From positions 62,001 through 126,000 of the forward strand of contig NZ_JAQTHX010000003.1 of assembly GCF_029433335.1 (NCBI RefSeq): a stretch of DNA of 64,000 nt. The letters run 5' to 3'. Position 1 is the first letter of the stretch. The number at the start of each line of letters is the position of its first letter. A program made the position numbers and the translations under genes. The notes below the pieces were generated by a model. The model did not search any database. It saw only the letters and a program-made list of their open reading frames with translations, and was not told the DNA's origin. Origin of the DNA: Bifidobacterium sp. ESL0745. GTDB lineage: Bacteria > Actinomycetota > Actinomycetes > Actinomycetales > Bifidobacteriaceae. This document shows positions 1-8,166 of the stretch, piece after piece.

Positions 1-1
1 C

Positions 2-172
2 TCGGTTTCCGCGCCGATTCGCAACTCTTCCGGCCAAGTCATCGCCGCCATCTCCATCTCCGGCCCCTCCGGCCGCATGGGCCCCTCACCAGGCCGCCGC
101 TACGCCCCTTATGTGATGGCCGGCGGCAAGTACCTCACCGACGCCCTGATGAAGGCCAGCGCCGGCAGATAA
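2..172 (+). CDS. IclR-family transcriptional regulator, C-terminal fragment (partial)
   Basis: Only the last 56 codons are in the window; the gene begins before base 1 and ends at a TAA. The peptide contains SAPIRNSSGQVIAAISISG followed by a proline/glycine turn and an arginine-methionine pair. This matches the end of the effector-binding (GAF-like) domain of IclR regulators, where the conserved core is an A-P-V/I-R-D/N-x-x-G-x-V/I-x-A-A-L/I-S segment. IclR proteins are cytoplasmic dimers that usually control catabolic operons. The N-terminal helix-turn-helix is not visible, so the family call rests on this short stretch. The gene is followed directly by a strong hairpin terminator, so it is probably the last gene of its transcript and its target cannot be inferred here. 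Confidence 0.7.
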   Translation, partial: SVSAPIRNSSGQVIAAISISGPSGRMGPSPGRRYAPYVMAGGKYLTDALMKASAGR

Positions 173-197
173 AAGCACAATAGACGTAAAACTTTTC

Positions 198-250
198 AAT
201 GGCCTTTGTCCGAAGCACGAAAGATTGATCGGACAAAGGCCATTATTTTC
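198..250 (+). terminator. Rho-independent terminator after the IclR gene
   Basis: A 15-bp perfect stem, AATGGCCTTTGTCCG at 198-212 and its complement at 230-244, is followed by a T-rich tail. It lies 26 bases after the IclR stop codon. Confidence 0.85.
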
Positions 251-516
251 AACAGACTAGTTTTGTTGCCTATAACCTTATATAATCATCAAAATTGATC
301 TCTGATACCTTTAAATATTCATACAGTCGACATAGTTGATTCTTATGTCATCATGTCTACACATTCGAACCCATAATTAATTCATTATTGGGCAGATGTT
401 CGTGTAGCATTACAAGCGGAGCTATGCAGATTCGGCCTTACTGTGAATCACAGCCATATCACAGTTCAAGCCAAATGCTTCGCAGCTATGATGCACGACC
501 GACGGAGGAGACATAG
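251..516. other. AT-rich intergenic region upstream of the surface protein
   Basis: The stretch is distinctly AT-rich compared with its neighbours and holds no convincing ORF. It presumably carries the promoter of the surface protein starting at 517. The only clear signal is the ribosome site GGAGGAG at about 504-510. Confidence 0.5.
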
Positions 517-2880
517 ATGACAGGGCAACAAGCGGTACACCGACTGACAACAGTCTTGGTATCCATGGCCATGTTAGCGCTCACCCTTCCTCAGACGGCC
601 ACAGCCGCAGAAACCGTTGCCTCCTCCTCGGCCGATACCAGTACTTCAGCTTCGCCTACCCCCTCCCGCAGCTCAAATAGTGCGTTAGACTCGTCCAAGC
701 TTCCTCAAGATCAACCCAAGCCACAAAACACAGCCAAGAAGCCAGAATATTCTTCTCATTCCACCGATTCCGTTGGAACCAATGCCAAACAAGGCGACTC
801 CACTTCTGCTTCTGCACAAGGCAGCACTGCCTCCGGCACCACTGCGGACACCAGTGCCAAGCAAAACAACTCCGCACCTGCCACCGCACCAGACGCTAAT
901 GCCCAACAAGACAGCGCCACCGCCCCTGCCAACGCGCAAGGCACGAACACCGGTGCAACCGCCCCGAATAGCGCCAACCCATCGGTATCAAGCTGTCAAA
1001 CAGCCGCAGGCGACCAGTCATGGGGCGAAACCGACCCGCTCATCTGGAATATCCACACAGACGGCAGCGACTGCGTACTCGAGCTGAAAAGCGGTACCGT
1101 GCCGGATTACCGCACCTCAGACGGCAATTATGCCAAAGTGCCTTGGGACAACGGCAGTAAAAACAGTTGGACGAGACGCGATGACATTTCGAAGGTGAAA
1201 GTCACCGGCCCCGTCAAGGCACTGAGCGTACACGGGCTGTTCGCCGGTTTGAGCAACATGATCACCGCCGACGTTGGAAACCTTGATCTGACGAATCTTG
1301 TGGACGGGAACATCGGCGATTTGTTCGCCTTCGACTCCTCATTGGCTTCCATCACTGGGCTCGAACAATGGAACACATCGAAAGCGACAAGTCTGAAAGG
1401 CATATTCAACGGCGACACCTCCCTCACCGTGCTCGACCTTTCCAGCTGGAACATGACACAAGTCACCGACTTCTCTTGCATGTTCGGCGGTCTCGGGAAA
1501 ACGCTCACCCGCATTGGCCTTGGCAGCAAGCAGTCGTTGCCGGCAGAAGCGTTTCGGCAACACTACGACAACAATGGAAATGCCGTGGATGACGACAGCT
1601 GGAAAGACACAACTTGGAAACTCAACAGCGAAACAGCGACAACCATAGAGCCATACAACAATGGACTTCACAACGATAACGATGACATTTCGGAGTTTGT
1701 AGAATCTAGTAATTTTTCAAGTCAAGATAACATAAAAACTGAAGACAGACACAATGTGGTAAATAGGCAAATTAGTCCTAGATATTATGAGTGGTATACT
1801 TTTTACCCGAATATACCAGGACAAGGTGGACTTATAACTAAAATGCTTGACGGGAATAACTGTCTTAGTTTTCCAACGCCTGATTGGTCAAGTCCAGGCG
1901 ATTGGTCACGTCCAGGATACCAACCACTCGGGTGGAGTCAAAATCCAAATGCGACCTCTCCATCTTTTAGACTCGGTTTTTCAAGCTGCTCCTGGGGCTC
2001 GTGGCAGGGAGGGCACAATTTTTATGTCGTTTGGGGACGCTTACCCACAACTCTCTCAACTCCAACTGCCACTGGGCTGACGTCGCCAGACGCTTTAGGC
2101 ATGGTGACGCTCAACGGCACGCTCAATTCTGGAGACACCATCTTTCCATTGGAAGCCAATGACAAAGTGGCAACTTGGCACATGCCGACGGCAGACCCGA
2201 GATCAACAGCCGAAGGGGTGGGAGTTGAATCCACCTCAGAATCGCTGAATCCTACAGGACACACTTGGAACGCCAAGTTCAACGTGGCGGATTTGGCCGC
2301 CGATGACAAGATTGGCAGTGGCGTGTCACCCCCATTCCGTTTGCGTCTTCAAACCGTGAACCACGGCAACGGCTCATTCGTCTTCACGCAGGCGTTCAAG
2401 ACGGACTTCGTCGCACCGGCCATCGATCAATCAACCCTCAAGTTCGACTTTTCCGCGCGCACCGTCACGGGATCGGTGTGGAGCTCAGGGAATGCCGAGA
2501 CACAGTCGAACCGTATCAAAGAATCCGGCGACACCGTGACGATAACGTGGCCAGCCGGCTCCACACCAACGACGCAGACAACCACCACCGGTCCGGGTGG
2601 CACGTTCTCAGTGAGCATTCCGTCAGGCGTGGCTTACGGTGGCACCGCGCAGATTACGGTAAAAGACGCCCCTGCCGCCGACGCGGTGACGTTAACAGGC
2701 AGAGGCACGCCGAATGAATCGGCTGCCGTTCCGCTGGAACTCACCATTCCGGTCGTCTCGTCCTTGCCGCTGACCGGCGGCTTCCAATTGGAGCACTACC
2801 GTACGCAAACGATTCTGGCTACACTATGTGCCTTGGCCGCCTTCGCCACGCGCCTCACCCGTCGCTCTCACTTGGCTTGA
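517..2880 (+). CDS. Sortase-anchored cell-surface protein with BspA/DUF285-like and InlB-like regions
   Basis: This 787-residue protein has a signal peptide (about 1-31), then a long Ser/Thr/Ala-rich linker typical of a wall-spanning stalk (about 35-160). Residues 235-345 resemble BspA/DUF285 leucine-rich surface repeats, with phrases such as LTVLDLSSWNMTQVTDFSC. About 420-510 looks like a Listeria-Bacteroides (InlB B) repeat with the W-G-x-x-P/N pattern. Then come Ig-like stretches and a C-terminal LPLTG sortase signal near residue 750, a hydrophobic segment and an arginine-rich tail. It is therefore probably covalently attached to peptidoglycan and may be an adhesin, which is inference. The start is supported by GGAGGAG seven bases upstream. 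Bases 1681-2040 are markedly AT-rich compared with the rest of the gene, suggesting a swapped-in segment. Confidence 0.8.
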   Translation: MTGQQAVHRLTTVLVSMAMLALTLPQTATAAETVASSSADTSTSASPTPSRSSNSALDSSKLPQDQPKPQNTAKKPEYSSHSTDSVGTNAKQGDSTSASAQGSTASGTTADTSAKQNNSAPATAPDANAQQDSATAPANAQGTNTGATAPNSANPSVSSCQTAAGDQSWGETDPLIWNIHTDGSDCVLELKSGTVPDYRTSDGNYAKVPWDNGSKNSWTRRDDISKVKVTGPVKALSVHGLFAGLSNMITADVGNLDLTNLVDGNIGDLFAFDSSLASITGLEQWNTSKATSLKGIFNGDTSLTVLDLSSWNMTQVTDFSCMFGGLGKTLTRIGLGSKQSLPAEAFRQHYDNNGNAVDDDSWKDTTWKLNSETATTIEPYNNGLHNDNDDISEFVESSNFSSQDNIKTEDRHNVVNRQISPRYYEWYTFYPNIPGQGGLITKMLDGNNCLSFPTPDWSSPGDWSRPGYQPLGWSQNPNATSPSFRLGFSSCSWGSWQGGHNFYVVWGRLPTTLSTPTATGLTSPDALGMVTLNGTLNSGDTIFPLEANDKVATWHMPTADPRSTAEGVGVESTSESLNPTGHTWNAKFNVADLAADDKIGSGVSPPFRLRLQTVNHGNGSFVFTQAFKTDFVAPAIDQSTLKFDFSARTVTGSVWSSGNAETQSNRIKESGDTVTITWPAGSTPTTQTTTTGPGGTFSVSIPSGVAYGGTAQITVKDAPAADAVTLTGRGTPNESAAVPLELTIPVVSSLPLTGGFQLEHYRTQTILATLCALAAFATRLTRRSHLA

Positions 2881-2990
2881 GCAGATAATAAATCTGTCCT
2901 TAAAACTTATAAGACAAAATCAATAGTCTAAATTTCAATCCGCAAAACCGTAATTGTTGCTCGGCAACCCCAGCATTTATCGAAAATACA

Positions 2991-4148
2991 CTATCTGAGC
3001 AACCAGTCCTTGGCCGTGCATACGTTCACTCCGTTGGATGTGTAACTGGACTCCACCCGGGAAACAACCCACTGATGCTCCTGCGAAACGCCTAAATCAC
3101 CGGCAATCTTGCGAACATGTTTCGCAAAACGATCATGATAGGTCTGACTTGATTTGATTTCGACCAGATCCGGTTGCGATGAATCGGTGAAATCGAGCAG
3201 ATCGACTTCTATATCGCTGTCGTCGTGATAGAAGTAAAGTTCTGGATCCTTGCCCCTGTTGAAATATCGTTTCGCCGTCTCCGACACCATCAAGTTTTCG
3301 AATACGCTTCCCAGCGCGGGGCTCAACAAAAGTTCCTGAACAGAATTGATTTTGAGCAGATAACACAGCAGCCCCGTGTCGTAAAAATACAGTTTCGGCG
3401 TCTTGGTCAAACGCTTCCCGGCATTGTAATGAAACGGCATCAGTCGAAAGACCATATAGCTTGACTCCAGTATGGAAAGCCATCCCTTAACCGTTTCCAG
3501 TCTTACGTTCAATTCATTGGCCAAATGGGTATAGTTGATGAGACTTCCAACATTGAGCGCACATAGGTCAAGAAACTTGCGAAACGCGACAACATTGCGC
3601 ACACCGAGATAATCGGCAACATCACGTTCAACATACGTATCAATGTAACTTGAGAAGAACAAATCAAGCGGCATTCCGTTATCGTAGGGACGCGGGTATC
3701 CGCCCCTCAACATGAATTCATCGACATTTGGCACCGTTTTTGTTTTGAGAGCCTCAGTATAAGAAAATGGAAGTAATTTTGTGATGCCGACTCTTCCAGC
3801 CAAGGATTGTTTGATGTTTTTCAGCATTAAAAAATTCTGCGAACCCGATAACACATATTGCCCCGGTTCGTTGCGCTCATCAGAAGCTACTTGAATCATT
3901 GAAAAAAGGTCGGGAACATATTGCGCTTCGTCCACGACAAGGTGATTCGGTCGATTTCGGATAAAACCCACGGGATCGGTTTCCGCCTCGTGCCTCATTT
4001 GCGGATCTTCCAAATTCACATACCTATAATCAGTGAACGCTGCCCTGACTAACGTCGATTTTCCACTCTGTCTGGGACCAGTAACGGAGACTACCGGAAA
4101 CCAAGTTGCCATTTTATTAAGCCTTGGAGCCAAAAGACGTGGCGTCAT
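2991..4148 (-). CDS. ATP-binding protein, AAA_14 + DUF4143 family
   Basis: This 385-residue protein has the usual length and order of the DUF4143 family. It has a Walker A motif GPRQSGKS at residues 24-31 and a Walker B motif HLVVDEAQ near 89-96. A helical and winged-helix-like middle (about 200-260) contains TKTPKLYFYDTGLLCYLL. The C-terminal part has spaced E-V-D and V-E-I-K-S residues reminiscent of a PD-(D/E)XK nuclease fold. The biochemical role of this widespread family is not settled; it is often a single-gene accessory unit. The gene stands alone on the minus strand, and its upstream region carries a duplicated palindromic operator, which suggests tight and possibly self-directed control. 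Confidence 0.85.
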   Translation of the reverse strand: MTPRLLAPRLNKMATWFPVVSVTGPRQSGKSTLVRAAFTDYRYVNLEDPQMRHEAETDPVGFIRNRPNHLVVDEAQYVPDLFSMIQVASDERNEPGQYVLSGSQNFLMLKNIKQSLAGRVGITKLLPFSYTEALKTKTVPNVDEFMLRGGYPRPYDNGMPLDLFFSSYIDTYVERDVADYLGVRNVVAFRKFLDLCALNVGSLINYTHLANELNVRLETVKGWLSILESSYMVFRLMPFHYNAGKRLTKTPKLYFYDTGLLCYLLKINSVQELLLSPALGSVFENLMVSETAKRYFNRGKDPELYFYHDDSDIEVDLLDFTDSSQPDLVEIKSSQTYHDRFAKHVRKIAGDLGVSQEHQWVVSRVESSYTSNGVNVCTAKDWLLR

Positions 4149-4205
4149 GACAGCTTCCCTCCAAACAGTACTTCAAGGTACAAAATTTATTGTTTTACTG
4201 CTTAT

Positions 4206-4280
4206 TTTACCATAATTTACGGTTAGGGAATACCGTAATTCCCTATTAGGATTTACCGTAATTTACGGTTAGGAAATACC
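4206..4280 (-). promoter_or_regulatory. Duplicated palindromic operator-like repeat upstream of the DUF4143 gene
   Basis: Two direct copies of a 29-bp element (4206-4234 and 4252-4280) differ at two positions. Each contains an odd-centred palindrome: ACCGTAATTTACGGT in the second copy, and the same with one change in the first. A further near-palindrome, GGGAATACCGTAATTCCC, lies at 4226-4243. The block sits about 60-130 bases upstream of the DUF4143 start, where an operator would be expected. The binding protein is unknown. Confidence 0.6.
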
Positions 4281-4350
4281 ACGACTCGCAAATTCATAAC
4301 AAAACATACTTGAAAACGCGAGATATCACCGAAACTACAGTTTATAACAC

Positions 4351-5691
4351 TTACTTCTTCAGATGCATCTTACGCAGGATCTGGGCGATGAGGCGCGGGC
4401 GACGAAGCAGGTTGGTACCTTCCTTTGCGGCGTCTGGGGTGCCGTTGAGCGCGTAGGTGTAGGCCTTGCTGGAGCTTGACTTGCCGACCAGGTCGCCGAA
4501 TTCCAAAAGCTGGGTGCGTGGTTCGTAGGGATGACGGATATCGAATTCCAAAAGCCTTGCTGCGCGCTGGGCCGGAGCAGGGCCGTAGGAGCCGAACCCG
4601 CAGGTCGGCGTGGCGATCAGCGTCAGTCCATCGACGGTGCCGACGAAACGGTTACGATGATCGTGGCCGGCAAGCAGCGCGAAATAGCCGTCGGTCGACT
4701 TGAGGACGTCGAACTCGCCGGTGTCGGTGTCGGGGCAGCTGATGCCCTCCCCCAGAAAACTGCCGGGCAACGTTTTGGCCTCGTCGATGACATAATTGTG
4801 GCCGGCGAACTTGCGATAACCCTCCACGGCATGCGCGGCCGTGGCCGGCACTTCCTTGAGCAGATCGTAATATTGCGGCACCGGAATGTGCTGGAAGACC
4901 ATTGATTGGACACCGATCAACGATGGGACCGTCTTGAGAAAATCAAGCGCCCGCTGGCTGGGAGCACCGTAACCGCCAAGCTTGCCGTAATCGCCGGAAT
5001 TGAAAACCACCAATCCCAGCACATTGCCACTTTCGCGATCTTTGCTGACTGGCAGCGCAAAAGTGCCCGGCTCGCACGGATAGATGTATTGGTCGGGCAA
5101 CCCGCTGCCCGGCTGCTTGCGAGGGCGGTCGGAAGGTTTGATCATCGGTTCCGGGTTCAGACACCCTGGGAATTCACGATAGATCTCGTCCAGTTCGGCG
5201 TTGGTGAGACCACACTGGAAATCGTGGTTGCCGTAGGTCACGGCCCACGGGATGTGGCGCTCGATCAGCGGGGAAACAAACTGGGAAATGGACCCACGTA
5301 CCAGCTCGCGCGTGTGATCGAGCTCAGCGTCGCGCTGGTTGGTGGCCGCAGCGCCCATCGACCATTTCTGCGGCGTCCACGTGCGCTTGCGGAAGGTTTT
5401 GGCATACGCCTTGTCGTAACCGGCGATCTGGTTGCCGGGGAAAATGACGATATCAGGACGGGAGCTGTCGAGTGCCGCTTCGATAAGTTTGATGGTGTCC
5501 TTGCTGATCTTGGGACCATCCTGGATGTCAGCCAACACCAAGACGCGGAACTTGCCGGAATCATGGAACTGAAGGCGGCCGAGGCGCGCGGAAACGGAAA
5601 CAGGGCGAGTGTCTCCCGGATGCACCGGCTGAATGCGCGGCTTCGACGCGAAATCCGCAGAATCCTTGGCCACACGCGTGAGTTCAGTCAT
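4351..5691 (-). CDS. Calcineurin-like metallophosphoesterase
   Basis: This 446-residue protein has the motif order of the calcineurin-like phosphoesterase superfamily: an opening FRVLVLADIQDG (about 48-59), VIFPGNQIAG (about 90-100), TYGNHDFQ and, near the C-terminus, LLAGHDHRN. The layout resembles the Dcr2-like branch. GNHD and GHDH are intact. The usual D-x-H of motif I reads D-I-Q and the usual G-D of motif II reads G-N, so two canonical metal ligands appear replaced. There is no signal peptide, so it is probably cytoplasmic. The substrate cannot be inferred. The ATG is preceded by GAGG. It is monocistronic, about 200 bases from the ATPase gene. Superfamily membership is secure; activity is not. 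Confidence 0.85.
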   Translation of the reverse strand: MTELTRVAKDSADFASKPRIQPVHPGDTRPVSVSARLGRLQFHDSGKFRVLVLADIQDGPKISKDTIKLIEAALDSSRPDIVIFPGNQIAGYDKAYAKTFRKRTWTPQKWSMGAAATNQRDAELDHTRELVRGSISQFVSPLIERHIPWAVTYGNHDFQCGLTNAELDEIYREFPGCLNPEPMIKPSDRPRKQPGSGLPDQYIYPCEPGTFALPVSKDRESGNVLGLVVFNSGDYGKLGGYGAPSQRALDFLKTVPSLIGVQSMVFQHIPVPQYYDLLKEVPATAAHAVEGYRKFAGHNYVIDEAKTLPGSFLGEGISCPDTDTGEFDVLKSTDGYFALLAGHDHRNRFVGTVDGLTLIATPTCGFGSYGPAPAQRAARLLEFDIRHPYEPRTQLLEFGDLVGKSSSSKAYTYALNGTPDAAKEGTNLLRRPRLIAQILRKMHLKK

Positions 5692-5825
5692 TGTTGCCTC
5701 AACCTTTTCCTTGGCGCTACCATCTCATTGCTTTCTTTACCATACATCAGCGCGGCCGGTTTTGCTGCCTCCGTTGAGCCGATTCATGCCGCGGTACTGA
5801 GCGGTACGGAATCATGGCATAGAAA

Positions 5826-5856
5826 AAGCCCCGCAACCCTAAGCTGCGAGGCTTTT
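5826..5856 (-). terminator. Terminator downstream of the tRNA-Glu/tRNA-Gln pair
   Basis: Read on the minus strand, an imperfect stem (AAAAGCCTCGCAGC with GTTGCGGGGCTTTTT) ends in a T run just after the tRNA-Gln 3' end. Confidence 0.75.
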
Positions 5857-5865
5857 GCATCTTTG

Positions 5866-5937
5866 CTGGGGTACCTGGACTCGAACCAAGAACAACTGAA
5901 CCAGAATCAGCCGTGTTGCCAATTACACCATACCCCA
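5866..5937 (-). tRNA. tRNA-Gln (anticodon CTG)
   Basis: A 72-nt cloverleaf: acceptor TGGGGTA pairs with TACCCCA, there is a four-pair D stem, the anticodon loop is TTCTGGT with CTG at 34-36, and the T arm contains TTCGAGT. The discriminator is G and CCA is not encoded. It lies 42 bases downstream of tRNA-Glu on the same strand, and the two are probably co-transcribed. Confidence 0.92.
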
Positions 5938-5979
5938 ATTGGCTTGGTGCCGTAGCCGTTTAACCACTATAGCACTTCG

Positions 5980-6052
5980 TACCTCCAACCGGATTTGAAC
6001 CGGTGTTGGCGCCGTGAGAGGGCGTAGTCCTAGACCGCTAGACGATGGAGGC
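5980..6052 (-). tRNA. tRNA-Glu (anticodon CTC)
   Basis: A 73-nt cloverleaf with acceptor GCCTCCA/TGGAGGT (one G-U pair), a D arm typical of tRNA-Glu, anticodon loop CTCTCAC with CTC at 34-36, and T arm ACCGG/CCGGT around TTCAAAT. The discriminator is A and CCA is not encoded. It lies downstream of gltX, whose product charges it. Confidence 0.92.
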
Positions 6053-6214
6053 CAACTTATCTGCTGCCCTTCCCAAGGCAACAAACTAATATTTTATAGG
6101 AAAGTACAAATATACGCAACCCGGCGTGTTGCACACCCCTATTCAACGCGGGAAACGGCTCACAGCCGCCCGATTTGCAAATAATCTACCTGATTCTCAA
6201 TTTTTGGGGCCTCA

Positions 6215-6412
6215 TGGCGCACCAAGTTGTCCCAAAAACGATAATTGACACCCAAATCTCCGAAAACAAGGATACTTGGCGCACCAAGACACGCAAAAAA
6301 CAATACTTTTGCTCTCAATCTTGCTAAAAACGGCAATTTGGCGCACCAACATGGCTAAAAATGAAGAATTGAAGGATCATTCACTCGAATTTGAGTATGT
6401 TGACGCACCAAG
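6215..6412. repeat. Array 1 of TTGGCGCACCAA palindromes with exact 62-bp period (4 copies)
   Basis: Four copies of a near-palindrome lie at 6215-6226, 6275-6288, 6338-6349 and 6400-6411; the second is the full CTTGGCGCACCAAG. The CGCACC core starts at 6218, 6280, 6342 and 6404, so the spacing is exactly 62 bp three times. The 48-nt intervals are AT-rich and only loosely similar, usually with an A-run 5-8 bases after the palindrome. The last copy abuts the gltX terminator. The same arrangement recurs at 59452-59589. Together with the terminator it fills the 419-bp gap between tRNA-Glu and gltX. Confidence 0.85.
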
Positions 6413-6454
6413 AGCCCGTTTTACCGGCATTAACTACGGCAAACGGGCTCTTGG
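6408..6454 (-). terminator. Terminator-like hairpin after gltX
   Basis: A long stem, CCAAGAGCCCGTTTTACCG at 6408-6426 with its near-complement at 6437-6454, lies 18 bases after the gltX stop. Its outer arm overlaps the fourth palindrome of array 1. It lacks a strong T run on the minus strand. Confidence 0.6.
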
Positions 6455-6471
6455 CCTCTCTAAAAATCACC

Positions 6472-7995
6472 TTAGAGGTGTTCTCTGAGGCCCTTCAGGC
6501 GGGCGAGAGTCAGCGGCTTGCCGACGATTTCCATGGACTCGAACAGCGGCGGGGAGACGCGGCGGCCGGACATGGCCACGCGAACCGGGCCGAACGCCAG
6601 ACGCGGTTTGAAACCGCCGTCCTCGACCAACGCCTTGTTGAGCGTCTCGTGGAGGTTGTCCGTCTTCCAATCTGCTTCGGGCACCTCGGCGAGCGCGGCG
6701 ATGGCCTTGTCGAGCACCTCGGGGGCGGAATCCTTGAGTGTCTTGCGGGCATCGTCCTCGGGCTCGATGTACTCGTCTTCACTCAGGAGGCTTCCGGCCA
6801 TACCGGCGACCTCGCCAAGCAGACGCACACGCGGCTGGACCAGCGGCGCGGAATCGGTCAAGATCCGGCGTTCGCGGTCGGTGAGCTTATCCCACGAATC
6901 GGCGGAAACCACGCCGTCACGGTGCAGATACGGCACGGAACGGTTGAGGAAGTCCTGAGGCTCCAACATGCGGATGTGCTCGGCGTTGATGGAGATAGCT
7001 TTATCGATGTCGAAGTGGGCCGGGTTGGCCTTCACGTCGCGGATGTCGAACTTCTCGACCATCTCGTCCATACTGAACACGTCGCGGTCGGGCGCGATCG
7101 ACCAGCCGAGCAGTGCCAAGTAATTAAGCAGGCCTTCGGGGATGAAGCCGTGCTCGCGATGCAGGAAGAGGTTGGATTCGGGGTCACGCTTGGAAAGCTT
7201 CTTCTTGCCTTTGCCCATGACGTAGGGCATATGGCCGAACAGGGGCATCTCACGAGCGATGCCGAGTTTGATGAGATAGCGATACAGCACGACCTGACGA
7301 GGCGTGGAGCTCAGCAAATCCTCGCCACGCAGTACGACGTTGATGCGCATCAGCGCGTCGTCGACCGGGTTAGTGAGCGTGTAAAGCGGATCGCCGTTCG
7401 GACGCACGATGACGTAATCGGGCACGCTGCCGGCCTTGAACTCGATGCGGCCACGAATGAGGTCGTCGAAGGCGATATCCTCATCAGGCATCTTGATGCG
7501 CAGCGCGGGCTTGCGGCCCTCGGCCTTGAACGCGGCCTTCTGCTCGTCGCTCAGGTTGCGGTCGTAGCCGTCATAACCGAACGCCTTCGGGCGGCCGGCG
7601 GCGACGTTACGTGCCTCGATCTCCTCGGCGGTGGAATAGGATTCGTAGGCATAGCCGGCGTCGAGCAGCTTCTTGGCGACGTCCTTATAGATGTCGCCGC
7701 GCTCGGACTGGCGGTACGGGCCGTCAGGGCCGCCGACGTTGATGCCTTCGTCCCAATCGATATGAAGCCAGTTCAGCGCGTCGATGATCTGGTTGTAACT
7801 TTCCTCAGAATCGCGCTCGTTGTCGGTGTCTTCGATACGGAAGACGAAGGTGCCATGCGTATGCCGCGCCTCAGCCCAGTTGAACAGGGCGGTGCGCACC
7901 ATGCCGACGTGCGGCGTGCCGGTGGGCGACGGGCAGAAGCGAACGCGGACGTCTTTGGGCAGTTCAGGTCTAGAATCAGTAGCATTTTCAGTCAT
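6472..7995 (-). CDS. gltX: Glutamyl-tRNA synthetase
   Basis: This class I aminoacyl-tRNA synthetase of 507 residues attaches glutamate to tRNA-Glu. In bacteria without glutaminyl-tRNA synthetase it also charges tRNA-Gln for later amidation. The HIGH-region signature [10 protein letters not shown] lies near residue 20, and the KMSKS equivalent is GKKKLSKRD in the middle. The length and the C-terminal helical anticodon-binding part are typical. The reading frame extends 13 codons further upstream, but the ATG at 7995 gives MTENATDS and begins just before conserved sequence, so it is preferred. No strong ribosome site is visible. Its tRNA-Glu and tRNA-Gln partners lie just downstream on the same strand beyond the repeat array. 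Confidence 0.95.
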   Translation of the reverse strand: MTENATDSRPELPKDVRVRFCPSPTGTPHVGMVRTALFNWAEARHTHGTFVFRIEDTDNERDSEESYNQIIDALNWLHIDWDEGINVGGPDGPYRQSERGDIYKDVAKKLLDAGYAYESYSTAEEIEARNVAAGRPKAFGYDGYDRNLSDEQKAAFKAEGRKPALRIKMPDEDIAFDDLIRGRIEFKAGSVPDYVIVRPNGDPLYTLTNPVDDALMRINVVLRGEDLLSSTPRQVVLYRYLIKLGIAREMPLFGHMPYVMGKGKKKLSKRDPESNLFLHREHGFIPEGLLNYLALLGWSIAPDRDVFSMDEMVEKFDIRDVKANPAHFDIDKAISINAEHIRMLEPQDFLNRSVPYLHRDGVVSADSWDKLTDRERRILTDSAPLVQPRVRLLGEVAGMAGSLLSEDEYIEPEDDARKTLKDSAPEVLDKAIAALAEVPEADWKTDNLHETLNKALVEDGGFKPRLAFGPVRVAMSGRRVSPPLFESMEIVGKPLTLARLKGLREHL

Positions 7996-8044
7996 AGAAC
8001 CATTATGCCGCGCGTGATTGACGTGACGAACCAAATGGTATTAC

Positions 8045-8087
8045 AACAAGTGGATCGTCGCCACACCGGGCATACGATCCACTTGTT
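8045..8087 (-). terminator. Terminator of the first rhamnosidase gene
   Basis: The 14-bp inverted repeat AACAAGTGGATCGT (8045-8058) and ACGATCCACTTGTT (8074-8087) lies between the rhamnosidase stop and gltX. Confidence 0.75.
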
Positions 8088-8166
8088 CATCAAATAATAG
8101 GAAATCACCGAACCCACGAGAGCTCGACACAAATTCCCAGTGATGCCGGCCGCCGCGGGACTTTTC

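Noticed and set aside
6215..6412. CRISPR array, suggested by regular repeats
   Set aside because: The repeat is only 14 bp, intervals of 48 nt are similar to each other rather than unique, and there are no cas genes.
6391..8097. Long plus-strand reading frame (568 codons) opposite gltX
   Set aside because: It is the antisense shadow of a GC-rich coding gene; the gltX protein on the minus strand has unmistakable synthetase motifs.
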